Shown here: positions 22,405 through 34,280 of the stretch, in pieces
Layout: every line of letters starts with the position of its first letter
Position numbering within the stretch: position 1 is the first letter of the stretch
Source of the DNA: Stenocarpella maydis
Lineage: Eukaryota > Ascomycota > Sordariomycetes > Diaporthales > Diaporthaceae
DNA: 64,000 nt
Assembly: GCA_002270565.1 (NCBI GenBank)
Contig: NQMI01000056.1
Span: 130,168-194,167, forward strand
Direction of reading: 5' to 3'
Translations under genes and position numbers: made by a program
Notes under the pieces: model-generated
The model's database searches: none
Told to the model about the DNA's origin: nothing
What the model saw: the letters and a program-made list of their open reading frames with translations, nothing else

Positions 22405-22708
22405 CCTTCCCCCCTTTGCGGGCTTCTTGATTATAGATATATTATATGGAATTAATGCAAAAACACACAAGTCCATATCATACAACATTCCCAAGCCCGC
22501 GCTCTCACTTAGTGACATGTAATAATACAAGGCCATGCCCGGCCGGGCCCTCTGCTGGACACCCCCGCTGAAGTGGTTTCTAACGCCTCCCCTGTATGCA
22601 TAAGAAGAAAGGTGGAACAAGAAAAATGAGTGTGAGATGGTTTGGTTCCAATCGAAAGAAGACGCGTAACGTATAGTCGGACGGCCAAGGCCGGGGGGCG
22701 CGAAGAAT

Positions 22709-24785
22709 TTATACACCACTGTCGATCTGCTCAGGGATGTCCGTGGCCGTGAACGCGCTCCAGTCCCTGCACGTCTGCGCGACCTTCTGGGGGATGGGCA
22801 ACTTCTTGACATCATCCGGCTTGACGAGGAACTGCAGGAAGAACCCGGCGGACGCGTGCCATGCGATGTGGCAGCTGTGACCTTTGTCAGCAAAGGGCCC
22901 CATCACACGGGTGGGATGACAGAAGGTGGGGTGGCGTCTGTTGTTTATTATCAGGTTGGTACTTACTGGAATGGCCAGACTCCCGCGTGGTCAGGGTCGA
23001 ACTGTATGACAATATGTCCCTGCGCCCGCACCTGCTGGACATCACGACGCTGGGGGTTGTCGCCGTTGACGATGGTGCCGTCCCAGGTCCCTGGACCCTC
23101 TGCCAGGACGTACATGTTGAAGCCGTGAAGGTGGATAGGGTGGCTAACGATTCTTGTCAGCCTTCGCAAGGAGAGGGGTCCCGGATGGAGGAGGGGTTGT
23201 CGCGGGGGAAAGCTTACGCGGCGGGTGTGTCATTTTGAACAATGATCCTCACGCTCGAGTTGGTGCCAACGTTCCGGACGTTCGCCTCGACGGGGAACGA
23301 CAGGTTGCCGGCGTTGGCCATCAACAGGGGCGGGGAGTTGTAGTCGACACGGCTGGTGACGCCGTCAAAGCTCCAGAGGGTGTTGCCCGACGCGTTCTGG
23401 AACAGCGTAACACCATAAGTGTTTGTGCTGGAGGGCGTGGGAGGCTTCATCTTGTACATGGGGGTCGTTATGGCAAGGTCGTCGTTTGCACAGGTCCCCG
23501 GGTCAGGGATGTCCCAGGCCTGAGATGTTGGCTGCTGGTTCGTGTCTGCCTTGTCGTAGTACAGGGCAGCGACAGCGTTGGGCTGGTGGGTCAGGGAGCA
23601 CGAGGTCAGGTTGGAACGGATCCAGAATGCCGACCTCGAGTTTCCTGCGTTCGCAGTCACAAGGACGTCGGCACGCTGGCCGATTCCGAGCGTGACGACC
23701 TTGGTCACGTATGGGTTGACCTCGACGAAGTCGTTGGCGATGACTGTCATGTTGTGGCCGTCAATGCTGAAACGTTGCACACCTTCAGACCCGGCATTGA
23801 TGAGGCGAAGACGATGGGTCTTTCCAGTGGTAAACTTGAACTTGCTGATTCCGGCGTTATTTGTGCACTTCGTCGTGTCTCCTTGAGCAACCTTGGTGCA
23901 GTCGAAGTTCATCTTGCCATTGATCAGGTTGTTGTCAGAGAACACAGGAGGCTGGCCAGGCGTCATCGTCTGCTCTACCAACTGCAGGTAAGACGGGTGA
24001 TACCAGTCAGTAAGCATGACTGGTCCGATATCGATGTCATGGTTCCTCTGGTTCGGGCCGTACACGATCAGGGGGCCAAAAACACCGCCGCTGTACTGAG
24101 CACTGTAATGTGAAAATATTAGTGTTTGCTCACCAGTCCCTGTCGTGTCTATCTGCGTAATGGCGGGGGAAAGAGATGGCCTTGTCTAAAGAGTCCAAAC
24201 TTACCTGTAGTGAGAGTGATACCAGGTGGTTCCGTAGAGCTCAGCCTTGAACTGGTAGGTATAGCTCTTTCCAGGGGCAATAGGGCACTGGTCGACACCG
24301 GGGACACCGTCCTCCCACGGCGTTGCGGTTTGCAGGAAGCCGTGCCAGTGTAGGGCTGTGCCTTCAGCCTCACCTATGGAGTCCTTGGTAATATTGTTGT
24401 GGACCGTGACTTGGATGATATCTCCCCAGTTGGCCTCAATGGTAGGCCCAGGGAAGGCCCCATTAACCAGAAGAACAGGCTTCTGGTATCCATCAGGAGC
24501 AAGCATTCCTCGGCTGATAGTAAAGTCATATGAACGAATGATACCAGTATTGGGTGATTGAGTGTACGGGCTGGTATTTGTTGGGGTTCTGGTTCCCCAT
24601 GGAAACCCATTAGGCAAAGGATTGTTGGTCAGAAAGAATGGAAACAGAGCTGCCTGGAGAGTACCGTAGAGTGATCTTCCGTTGGTGGCGGACTGAGCCA
24701 GCGCTGCTGTCACGCCGAAGAGCCAGCCAAGGGCACCATTGATAATGCCGCTGATGGACCCGAAGATGGACCCGAACAGACCCAT
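22709..24785 (-). CDS. laccase / multicopper oxidase, secreted
   Basis: Laccases oxidise phenolic substrates with reduction of O2 to water, using one type-1 and a trinuclear copper site. Four exons (24785..24205, 24102..23218, 23143..22967, 22874..22709) give 602 residues. All introns begin GTAAG and keep the frame. The copper motifs are complete: HWHG, then WYHSHY near the end of exon 1; [12 protein letters not shown] at the start of exon 3; and the split [15 protein letters not shown] across intron 3, where splicing gives the expected HCH. The Cys of HCH and the residue after the final His fix the type-1 site. The N-terminus has a hydrophobic stretch (residues 10-30, ending TAALA), a likely signal or anchor, followed by about 50 residues before the first cupredoxin domain. 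Three cupredoxin domains fit the length. Possible roles are lignin breakdown, melanin or detoxification; none can be chosen. It converges on the cutinase gene. Confidence 0.94.
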
Positions 24786-26910
24786 AATGAGCTACGGCCA
24801 GTCTCAGCCTCTAAGTCGGACAGGCGTGTCTCGGGGGAAGGGGTATTAGAATTAAAGAACGAATGACGAGAGAAACGAGCGAATGAGATAAAGAGTGAAG
24901 TGTGATGCCTGGTGATGCCTGGTGATGCAGAACGATCAAGAAGCGGAAGGCATATCGCCTTATATACACATTAGCATATATCACGGCCATGCCGATCCAT
25001 CATGTCCACGGTGCTCACGTCCATGGTGCTCGTGTCCAAGACCGCCAGTGCTCAACGCGGAGAAGTACGTGCCCGGCTGGCTGGTGCCGTGGCTTGCGGC
25101 TAAGCTGATTCCTTTGCGGCCGGTGCTGGAGGGCTACTGCAGGACCCGGTCGTATAGAATCCAGCTAGAGGAGGAAGAGTCTAGTGAGTGGCATAGCAGG
25201 AAAAGAGAATACGTGAGAGCCACCAGCACCTGTTCATGGCCAGGCCAGCGGCGCTTTGCTTTGAGCGCCCCGTGGGTGATCTCAATGTTTCAATGTAGCA
25301 CCGGGACAGGAACTGTCACTCAGAATAAACAAACCTTGCGCGGGATACAAAGCCGAGGTTTGTCGTGATGGCGTTGCACGAGAAGTGCGGCATGCCAGGG
25401 GCCAAGCATTCGGAGGCTCCTCGAGGTCGGACGGAGCAGACTTGGGATTTGCCCAGGTGCCGCGGGTAGTACCGCAGCGTCATTGCGCCCGCTGATGCTG
25501 ATGGGGACTCACTAGTCAGGGGATCGATCCCTCGATACCCGGGCTGCGGATATGGTGCCCTCGTAGCCGAAGCACGGTCGAAGAGCATGGGCTTTTTCAG
25601 CCGCTTGAAACACACTTTCATGGGCAAACACTGAGCTAGACCCCAAGATGGGTTACGACTACGAGGATGGGTCAGCATTTGGTCCGCTTTAGAGTCAAGG
25701 CCACTAGTCCAGAGTTCATCCAAAGGTCGGGGTCCGATCGCTGTCCATTCCGCAGCTCTTAGACTCTGGGTGCAGGCAGCCGGGCACAATTACACAACCC
25801 CACGCACCAGCAGCCTGGAAAGGGTTGCGTTGCGCCATATTGACAATGACTGGAAAACCTGAAAGTCCATCGGCCGCTCGCTGGGTGGCGGTCACATGGA
25901 GATGGGTGCCAATAGTGAGATGAAGGAATCCGCGAAGTGGTTGTGTGGGGTGCAAAGCTCCAGCCGTATAATGTAGGTTGGCTTCAACCCGAGTGGCGTC
26001 CAGCTGACGGCAAACTCGAACGACCTGAGCCTTCCTGCGGGCAACAAACCCCAGCAACCGCCATGGTAATACGAGGAGTTTCTATAATTATTGCCGTTGT
26101 TCTCATTGTTATGAACATAACCAAACGGCCGGGACGACTTAGTCAGTCTCAAGTGGTGCCGGGTCACCCGCAAGACGGGTGACATCCGAGCCATGGTCCA
26201 GCGAGGCGATAAGCGGCAGTAAAAATCCGACCATGACGGAGTTGGGGGAGGAGTTAATTCATTTCCAGGCAGGGCAGTGGCAGTGTCGTGTGAGCTTGGG
26301 CCGCGAGGCCCGAGAGCCTTTAGAATATGGTATCGGGAAAGGATCTGGCTGCGAGGCAAGAATGTGTGCCAGATAGCGTGAAACTGTTTATTTTGATCAA
26401 CGTACGGCAGCAAACCCGAGATAGAGCACGGGGTTGTCCGTGCTTTTGAGGGTCTTCAGGCACACGGCCCATTATGACCAGTCGATCCCGGGCAAGCACT
26501 GTCCTCTAGCATACCCGCTCACCGGCAGCAATCTCGAGTTTTTTCAAAGTCATCCGACCCCCGGAAAACCCCATGGAAATCGTCCGACTTTGTGATTTCT
26601 GTAGTACGCGTCGTCGATTCGCGATGGGCGGCGCGACCCACTCCGACCCGGAGGATCCAAGCTCACTCTTGCCTCCCCATCTTGCTCCTTTTGACTTTTT
26701 TTTCACGGATTGTTCGTGAACACCACATTCACGGCGTGTAAAAACGGCGGAAACGAGTTGTTATTGTTGTCCGGGAAAGTCTGGAAAACCTCCGTGACCC
26801 AACGCCACCTTGATCCCATTGAGAATACAGTTTGGTTCGTGCAGTGCCCGAAGACACGACCTAGTTGTGGTGTTCGCCGGACGAAACGATGCGTCTTCTC
26901 TCCTCGGTTT
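24786..26910. other. 2.1-kb intergenic region, laccase promoter side
   Basis: A short tandem repeat of the 10-mer GATGCCTGGT lies at about 24902-24930, within 150 bases of the laccase start. Several frames of 80-170 codons on both strands carry no domain or exon pattern. Nothing else was recognised. Confidence 0.4.
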
Positions 26911-27513
26911 TTATTCTTTGGGCTTTTGGAAGGGTGCGCGGTGTGCTGCGGCCATAATGACGGGGCTCCGTCGCGAGTTCCAGTAGGCCTGCTGGACAAC
27001 GGGGGAGGCGTCGGAGCGGATGACGCTGCCAATGGACATAAAGAAGCTGCGGAAAGCCGTGGGGTGAGCGAGTCTTGTCCTCTTCTGCAAGGGGGGAGGC
27101 ATGTGTATAACTCACCCGAAGGTAGCTCCCGACGCTCCCATGTACTGGCCCAAGGTCCTCATGATGCCGTTGGGTCCTGCGCCGTACCGGAAGATGCTAA
27201 CAGTTCCTGCTGCGGTCAGGATGCTGGTCCGAAGAGGAGAGGGGAGGGCAGGATATGGGACTTGCCATACCATAGATGAAGCCGATGATGACGCCGACGG
27301 CTGTTGAGCTGTGTCAGATGCAACGATGCAATTACTTGAGGGCCGCACGGCTCCCGGGGCCTTCAGAACCTACTGCCACCCATCATGGCACCCATCTTCA
27401 CTGTTGCGCCAGGGCTGGTTAGCACGGTGCGTGCAAGAAAATGTTGACGAGACGCGCATACTCTTGTCCACATTGGACGGGCCGGCGTGGGCCGTGTTGA
27501 CGGGTACCGGCAT
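26911..27513 (-). CDS. MGR2: Mgr2/ROMO1-type subunit of the mitochondrial TIM23 translocase
   Basis: Mgr2 couples the TIM23 core to TIM21 and gates lateral release of proteins into the inner mitochondrial membrane; animals have ROMO1. Five exons (27513..27462, 27400..27374, 27300..27271, 27206..27116, 27046..26911) give 111 residues. All introns (61-73 nt) have GT..AG ends: GTATGC, GTAGGT, GTATGG and GTGAGT donors and CAG acceptors. Exons 2 and 3 are only 27 and 30 nt. The spliced product starts MPVPVNTAHAGPS and continues KMGAMMGGTVGVIIGF, then TVSIFRYGAGPNGIMRTLGQ and YMGASGATFGFFMSIGSVIR, which is the conserved Mgr2/ROMO1 core with two Gly-rich transmembrane helices. The C-terminal 35 residues are polar. 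Unspliced frames hide this gene, which explains why no single long frame marks it. The divergent neighbour is the FHA protein gene. Confidence 0.93.
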
Positions 27514-28766
27514 GTTGCGACGGTTTATGGAGCCCAAGGTCCAACTCGGAGTCGAATGGCGCGCCGGGTTGTCTGGACAGGAGGAAGCGAGGAGAAGAGT
27601 GAATGAAGGCTCAATGGGTTATTATCCAAACAAAAGCGCCCGCCGTCGCACTGCAGTCGGGAGACGAAAACACACTCGACCTCGTTTGGCGCCGAGCTCT
27701 ATCCGTAGTGTACGGATACTGCGTGACCGTCGTCTGCCGTGCAGTCTTCCCCACCTGGGCATCTGCAGGAGCCCCGACCGTCCACCGTGAGTGGTTAGCG
27801 CAGCTCGCTTCGCTGCCTGCACTGCTTGGATTGGACCAGCCGGGTATGCAAGGGTCACGTGTCGGGGCGCGCACCCGGCACGGAGTACATGTACATGGTC
27901 TCGATGGGTGGGTATATGAAGCCCCAGCCTCGCTCCCTGTAATAAATGGAGAGAAAGATGGGACGTCAACATATATACCAGCCGCGTGCTTCTCGGAAAA
28001 CACAGAAACACGGAATTGTCATTGTTGCCATCGATAGGTGCGCTGCAAAGGGCTGTTTGTCTGCATATACGGAGTGCCTACCAGTACCTACCGACACTGG
28101 GTAGTGTGACATCCACGCTCAGTTAGTGGTCTTTAGCCACGGCAGCACGGCACTAGGCGCCAAGCCAGCCTACCAAACCAGGAGACTGGCCCAGAGCCTC
28201 CGAACTTTGATCGCTCTGGCCCGCTGCGTAGAGGCCGAATCCTGATCCTGACCTCTGGAAATCATTCATCGACTTGTCTCCATCATCTCTCAACACCCGC
28301 CGCTTGCGCCCCGTCCCAATCGCTGAGTACGTCCTTCTGTCCTCTCCTGACTTGTCTGCCCCGGCCATCGTCGCCGTCGGCCTGTCTGCATCGCCACTCG
28401 CATCTGCCAGAGGCCCGCCTGGCCTCGCGCCTGCGCCGACTCGTACCCATGACCTCGGGGCTAACATCTCCACTTTGACGACATTAGCAATCCACCAGCC
28501 CATTTCATCCCCTCGAGGCTTCTGCCCATCACCACAACCGACCTGCAGTCCGCGAATGACATCCGATCCCGACACCACCAGGCCCAGACCAGCATCTAGC
28601 TGACCTTGTCGCCCCGTACGTCAGCCGTCGCGACCCGTACGTACATGGTGCTGTCAGATTGGGCCCAGTCCACACATCCGCCGCGCCACGGAACACGCAT
28701 ATTGCGACGCCTGCATCCATCCATCCCATCTTCCTCCCTCCCGACCATCCAGCCCGGTCTTTCCTC
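27514..28766. other. divergent promoter region between MGR2 and the FHA gene
   Basis: This is 1.25 kb with no gene recognised. Overlapping frames of 110-160 codons exist on both strands around 27600-28040 and 28150-28600. They are Pro/Arg/Ser-rich without domains and look like GC-rich untranslated DNA. Confidence 0.4.
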
Positions 28767-31104
28767 ATGACTGCCGTTGCCAGCCCTCCCAGTTTCTCAA
28801 GCATCAATCGGCCGGCATGGGGGATTAATGGTGGCGGTGGCCAGTCCCTGAACTCGATGAATTCCGAAGACGTCAGAGGCGTACTGATGCCTCGCAAGTC
28901 GATCCCTCGCAGCAGCTCGTCCTCGTCCGTGTCGTCCAGCGCATCAAGCTCCTCCATATCAACAGCCGTCAGCACAAATGGCCAGCCCAACGGCGTCGCC
29001 CACTCTGCAGCCGGCGATCTAGGTAGCTGGCCCAGCACGGCACCGCGCAAGAGGCCCCAAGGGAAAGGCCAGTGGAACGGACAGAGGCTGGAAGGGACAG
29101 ATCTCGGCAGGATGCCACAGGCCCGTCCGCAGATGGTAAATGGCCTGAACAGCGCCGCACCAATGTCTCCGTCCCCCCTGCTCCATTCTCCTGGCCAGAT
29201 GGTTCCTCAGAGGCCACTCACAGACTCGGTGTCGGCCGGCCAGCCCGTGCTCTATCTGCTGTCCCTCAACGGCACATTCGAGCGAAAGACAATCCAGGTC
29301 CCCTTCTACCCCGAGACCCTGCGTGTCGGCCGCCAAACGAATAACAAAACGGTCCCGACCCCAGCGAACGGATTCTTCGACAGTAAGGTGCTCTCGAGGC
29401 AGCATGCCGAGATATGGGCGGACAGGCAGGGCAAGATCTGGATCCGCGACGTCAAGTCGTCTAATGGCACCTTTGTGAACGGCGCACGGCTGTCCCCCGA
29501 GAATCGCGAGTCAGAGCCGCATGAGCTCCAGTCTTCTGATCACCTCGAGCTCGGCATCGATATTGTGAGCGAAGACCAGAAGTCCGTGGTGCATCACAAA
29601 GTAGCGGCCAAGGTGGAACATGCTGGCTTCCTCAGCCCGTCGAATAACCTCCTGGACATGAACTTCGGGGATCTCGACCCTGCAAATGGGGCCATGATGA
29701 TGCCCCAACCTGGGCTATCCTTCCGGAACAGGACCGCCAGTCAAGCTTCGGCAGGGCCCAACGTACGGATGGCGGGTGGTGCACACATGATGAACGCCCA
29801 GCCTGCAGGAGTCGCATTCAACAATCGCACATTTATGAATAACAGCTTTTCAACAGAGCTTATTGTAAAGAAGCTGAGGGTAAGGCCCTCCCGGATGGCA
29901 TACTGCTCAAGACACTGTGGTGACTGACCTCCTATAGAACGAGATGCGAAATGCACGCCAGCAGGCCCAAGACCTGTCTCGTACCAGCAAATTTTTGGAT
30001 GCGCTGTTGTCCAACGAGGACGTCAAGAACCAGGAGAAATCCGATTTGCCGGAACCTCCAAAGCCGCCAGTGGTCAATGGAAACGCGCACTCATTCCGCT
30101 CTGATGGAAAGACACGATTCTCCGACCCTCCGGCGCCCCCGCCACAGCAACCCCTACCCGAGAAGCCCGACGTCGCAAGATCCCAGGGCGACGTGCCGTC
30201 CTTGAAGCGCGCGACGACCGAGCGACCAAAATCAGGCCCGTCCAATGCGTCGCCGGTCCGCCAAGACAACCTGAGCCAGATAATACAATTAACAGAGGCA
30301 CTGAACAGTGCCAAACGAGAGATCGACACACAGACTTCAAAAATGAGAGACCTCGAGGGCATGTTGCAGAGGGAGAGGCAAGCGCGCGAGGCAGCAGAAG
30401 AGCTTGCCAAGCGACTAGAAGTTGACGCACACTCGCGTATGAACGGATCCGCGAAGCCACAGATCGAAGACTCCACGCTGGCGGAAGCGTTTGAGCCTCC
30501 TGCAGAACACACGGGTGTTGACAATATACCAGCCGAGGAAACTCAGACGGCGGCGCAACATGATGCTAGTGAAGACAAGGCGGCTTTACTGCAGTCACAG
30601 ATTGATAACATGTTGTCAGAGATGAAAGGATTACGAGAACAGGCCGACATCTACAAGAAGCAAGCAGAGCAGGCCACATCAGAGCGGGATGCGGATCGCA
30701 AGACGTTGGCTGAGATGGTTCAGCAAATCCGCCTGCGTGACGAGGAGGCTGCAGCCCTGAAGGCCGCAGCCCGGCCCCGGACGCGATCGAAATCAAACGG
30801 GAGGGAGCGTAGCGCAACCGTCACAGCCAGGGAACCTAGCAGAGGCCGGTCCGCAGGTGACCGTGCCGACGAGCCACCGGCGACTCCCGCTAGCATTGAC
30901 GAGGATGCATTGGACGACAAGCCGACCCTGTCCCGAGCCAACACCATCACGCCAACACCGAGGTCGCCCCCGAAACGCGCCGTATCGGACCAGGCCATCC
31001 TTGACACCATCCCGTACGCCTCGATGATGGGTGTCGTGCTGCTAGGGATGGGTCTGATGGCCTACATCAACGGGTGGCAGCCGCAGCCTCGCCTTGATCG
31101 GTGA
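28767..31104 (+). CDS. FHA-domain, coiled-coil, tail-anchored protein (Far9/Far10/Vps64-SLMAP type)
   Basis: Homologues are the SLMAP/Far9-Far10 subunit of the STRIPAK complex (HAM-4 in Neurospora), which tethers the complex to nuclear-envelope/ER membranes and supports hyphal fusion. Two exons (28767-29879, 29938-31104) give 759 residues; intron 29880-29937 has donor GTAAGG and acceptor TAG. The FHA domain covers about residues 160-265. Its phosphopeptide-binding motifs are visible: LRVGRQ, VLSRQHAEIW and IRDVKSSNGTFVNG. The middle is Pro/Ser-rich. Coiled coils lie near residues 480-525 and 580-650. A Ser/Arg-rich linker precedes a single C-terminal membrane helix near 731-750 (ASMMGVVLLGMGLMAYINGW), followed by a short basic tail. 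This is a tail-anchor layout. The start ATG at 28767 (MTAVASPPSFSS) is preferred over an in-frame codon upstream. Assignment to STRIPAK is inference from architecture. Confidence 0.9.
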
Positions 31105-32310
31105 GGTCGGCGTGCGTTGCCGACATGACTCCCGCGCTTGTTGGCATATCGAAATCTTCTCAGTTACTTATACCCTTCATACCACTTACGACTCAAAACG
31201 ACCACCACACGTTTCTTTTGTTTACCCCTCGGGCTCCGGAGCTTCCTCGCCGCTGCAGACAATCTCAATATTGGATTGCTGCCAGCGGGCCGGGACTATT
31301 CGACCTATCGTTCAGCCTGTATTATTGAGTAACAGCATGGCATGTCGCATGTCCCTTGAGCGGCTCAGCAACGGCGTTCGTCGAGCTAGACCTTTCGTGG
31401 TGCATTGTGGCCAGTCTTCTCGAGGCCGAAATGTGTGTTGGACCAAATATTTCTCTTCCGTCTTTCGTTTCTCTCTATGGCGAAGCGACTCCGACAGGCT
31501 GCTGTACAAGCTTTGGCTGTCAAGGCAGGGTCTGGTATTGCCTTGGAAGGTTATGAAAAGGGGGCAAATGGAGCATGCAATGAGTGAAATGAAGAGACCT
31601 TGATTTCCATCTGTCTTACTGCCAAGCTTAATAGAACTGCATGGGGTCCGGGCAGGGCATTGTTGTTATCTTTCAGTCTAAATGCTTAGGTGGAAGTAGA
31701 TACAAGATATGCTTTCATCCCCCAATATCAAGGCCAAGCCCTCAGGCAGCCCGATGTGTCCCGCTTTGTAAGCGCTATCCGTTGCGGTGGTTCGAGGTGG
31801 TTCCTTCGACTAACTAGTAAGACTTCCCATGTGTGCGTGTGTAGCGGACTCCTTCACTAACTATCCGAATGCCGCCCCGTTTTGTCAGCCCCGGCCATCA
31901 CGGAACGGCTCCAAAATATGCGCGGTACGTCGCGAGATCTAGCAAACTCACCCACAACTTCCCGAGGGATTAGTAATGTGTACCGAGATGGAGGCTGGTG
32001 TGGCCCGATACTATAGAAAGACGCGGTTCGGACCTCACAAGTCGGCTGGCCTCGCGTTTACTCGCGCCTATAGGATACCTAGGTAATTATTAATGGGCAC
32101 AAGGAGGAATCGACCCCATGTAGTGTTACACGATGTCGCCATCGTAGGTGTATGCCATCAACCACACCATTAGCACCACGGAATGTATAAAGTTGAACCA
32201 ACAACGCCCACATAACGTCTCAGATTGGACATCCCCCATCACCAGCTCTGGCGTACACTCAGAGACAAAACATAGCAAACAATTGGATGCAGGCATAATA
32301 AATAAACTAC
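31105..32310. other. intergenic, no gene seen
   Basis: A frame of 169 codons overlapping the end of the FHA gene has no domain. The palindrome TACCTAGGTA occurs at 32076-32085. Nothing else was recognised. Confidence 0.4.
32076..32085. repeat. 10-bp palindrome TACCTAGGTA, copy 1
   Basis: Perfect inverted palindrome in intergenic DNA. Identical copies lie at 34271 and 53394. Function unknown. Confidence 0.5.
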
Positions 32311-33450
32311 ATGTCTCGTACGCAGAAGGCCCTCGTTGTGACTGAGCTTGGAAAGCCAGTCAAGCTCGTCCACGACCAAGCCATCCCAGAACCCGGCCCC
32401 AAGCAGATCCAGATCAAGGTCAAGGTCGCCGGCATCAACCCACACGACCAGAAAGCAAGGGACTGGGGCCTCTTCATCGCCGAGAGCCTGCCCGCAGTCC
32501 TCACCAATGGTAAGCCCAAACCTGCTTCTTCGTGCCCGCCGCATCCCGGGCCGTTCCCCAGAAAGAATCACCCCGCGCCCCATGGCGGGCGAACTAACAC
32601 GCACCAGACGTCGTCGGAACAGTGACAAAGGTCGGCGACGGCGTGAGCGGCGTCGCCGTCGGCGACAGGGTCGTCAGCCAGCCGGGCTTCGGGCCGGGGT
32701 CCACGCAGAACGGCCTCCAGGAGTACGCCGTCGCGGACGTCGGGGCCTTTGCCAGGATCCCCGAGGGCACGACCGACGACGAGGCGGCGACGCTGCCGAC
32801 CAACATCATCGCGCCGCTGGTGGCCCTCTTCAAGGACCTCGGGCTGCCCGCGCCGTGGTCGCCTGCCGCCGCGGGCTTCGACTACGCGGGGGGGACGCTC
32901 CTCGTCGTGGGCGGCGGCTCCAACTGCGGGCGGTTCGGGGTCCAGCTCGCGGCGCTGGCGGGCGTCGGGCCGCATCGTCGTGGTGGGCGGCGACGAGGCC
33001 GAGCTGAGGTCCCTGGGCGCCACGCACGTCCTCTCGCGGCACGGCGGGCACGACGCCGTCCTCGCGCGGGTCCGCGCCGTCGTGGGCGACGAGCTCGTCT
33101 ACGCGTACGACGCCGTGAGCCCCGTCCCCGAGCAGGTGCTCGCGCTCAACGCGCTGTCGAGCACCACGAGGGGCGCGCTCGCGAGGCTGCTGCCCTTGGG
33201 CCCCGTGGACGAGACCAAGGTCGTGGGCAAGAAGGCCGGGTTCGACGTGCGGGACACGTTTGGCAGCTCCCAGCTGAACCCCGAGCTGGCGGCCGGGTTC
33301 TGGGACAACCTGCCTCGGCTCCTCGAGGAGGGCAAGATCAGGCCGACTGCCTATGTTGTCAAGGAGGGGCTGACGGCGGAGAATGTGAATGAGGTCTTGG
33401 ACGCGTACAGGGACGGGAAGCCGGTCAAGAAGACGCACATTCATATATAG
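32311..33450 (+). CDS. zinc-type alcohol dehydrogenase-like / quinone oxidoreductase (MDR family), one-base frameshift
   Basis: MDR proteins of this type are NADPH-dependent reductases of quinones or enoyl compounds; many are trans-acting enoyl reductase-like. Exon 1 is 32311-32509; intron 32510-32607 (GTAAGC..CAG) joins it to exon 2 at 32608, giving DVVGTVTKVGDGV. The GroES-like N-terminal half (VKVAGINPHDQKARDW; GDRVVSQPG) is followed by the Rossmann region GGTLLVVGGGSNCGRFGVQL. Near 32967-32971, within GGGCCG, the frame shifts by one base. The continuation RIVVVGGDEAELRSLGATHV is in another frame and runs to 33450 (ending PVKKTHIHI). Read across the shift, the protein is about 346 residues, a normal length for the family. 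Without correction it would end in a non-homologous Arg-rich tail at 33392. Either a sequencing error in a GC-rich run or a recent disabling mutation explains this. No zinc-site cysteines were noted. Confidence 0.82.
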
Positions 33451-34270
33451 GTAGTAGTTCCATGTCAAGTCTTCCAATTATCTCGATGGTCACCACAGAG
33501 ACAACGTGAATCCTCAGCTCTCGCATTGCTCTGTTCCATCAATGTAGCTCGAGGCCTCCCCTTCGGCTAGAATCCAAGAGGCTATCTAAGTATACAACCT
33601 TGACTCTCTGCCTCTCCCCCGTCTCGAACCTTTTACCCGACCCACATGGCAATAGTCGGAGCTCTAGATGCGGTTACAGTAAGGCAGGTAAGTAGGGCTT
33701 GCCACTGCTGGCTTGGGCCGTCGAGGCGAAATCCACATTCCCTTCTCTGTCCTGACCGATGTTTACCGTCTAAATCTGCTTACCTATCACACAGATCTCA
33801 CAGGGTTTTATAACCATCAACAGATTAGATACTATCCCTCCTCAAGCCATCCCCACCAAGATGTTAATTACCTCTTTATCTCCTTTATATATTATAGTCT
33901 CTAATAATAGAGTTTAGTATTCTATTGAGCTAATTTATATTTGAATAAAGTATGTGATGGTATGTCGCCTAGACGGAACTGATGTGTTCTCTCAAGCTAG
34001 GTGAGCTTTATATTGGATATGGTTAGCCTCTAAATCGAGCTTATTACCTACGTATACAGCTGCTTGTGCGGCTTATGATGATTTACCAGACCAAGCAATC
34101 ACTCTCCCACGGAAAAGCAAATGCTTCCAGCTGTTTCATCTCGGGTTCTCTGCGTTGTTTTCTCGTTATTATAAGAGAAACTCAGAGCTAAATGCCACCA
34201 CGCTCTCTGTGACATTTTGAATAAGGTTCTGAGCAGTTGTGCCGTCGTTGGGATTGAAAGAGCCCATATA

Positions 34271-34280
34271 TACCTAGGTA
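34271..34280. repeat. 10-bp palindrome TACCTAGGTA, copy 2
   Basis: Same palindrome as at 32076 and 53394, here followed by further GGTAGG sequence. Confidence 0.5.

Noticed and set aside
23154..24113. 319-codon plus-strand frame
   Set aside because: Antisense shadow of the laccase exons.
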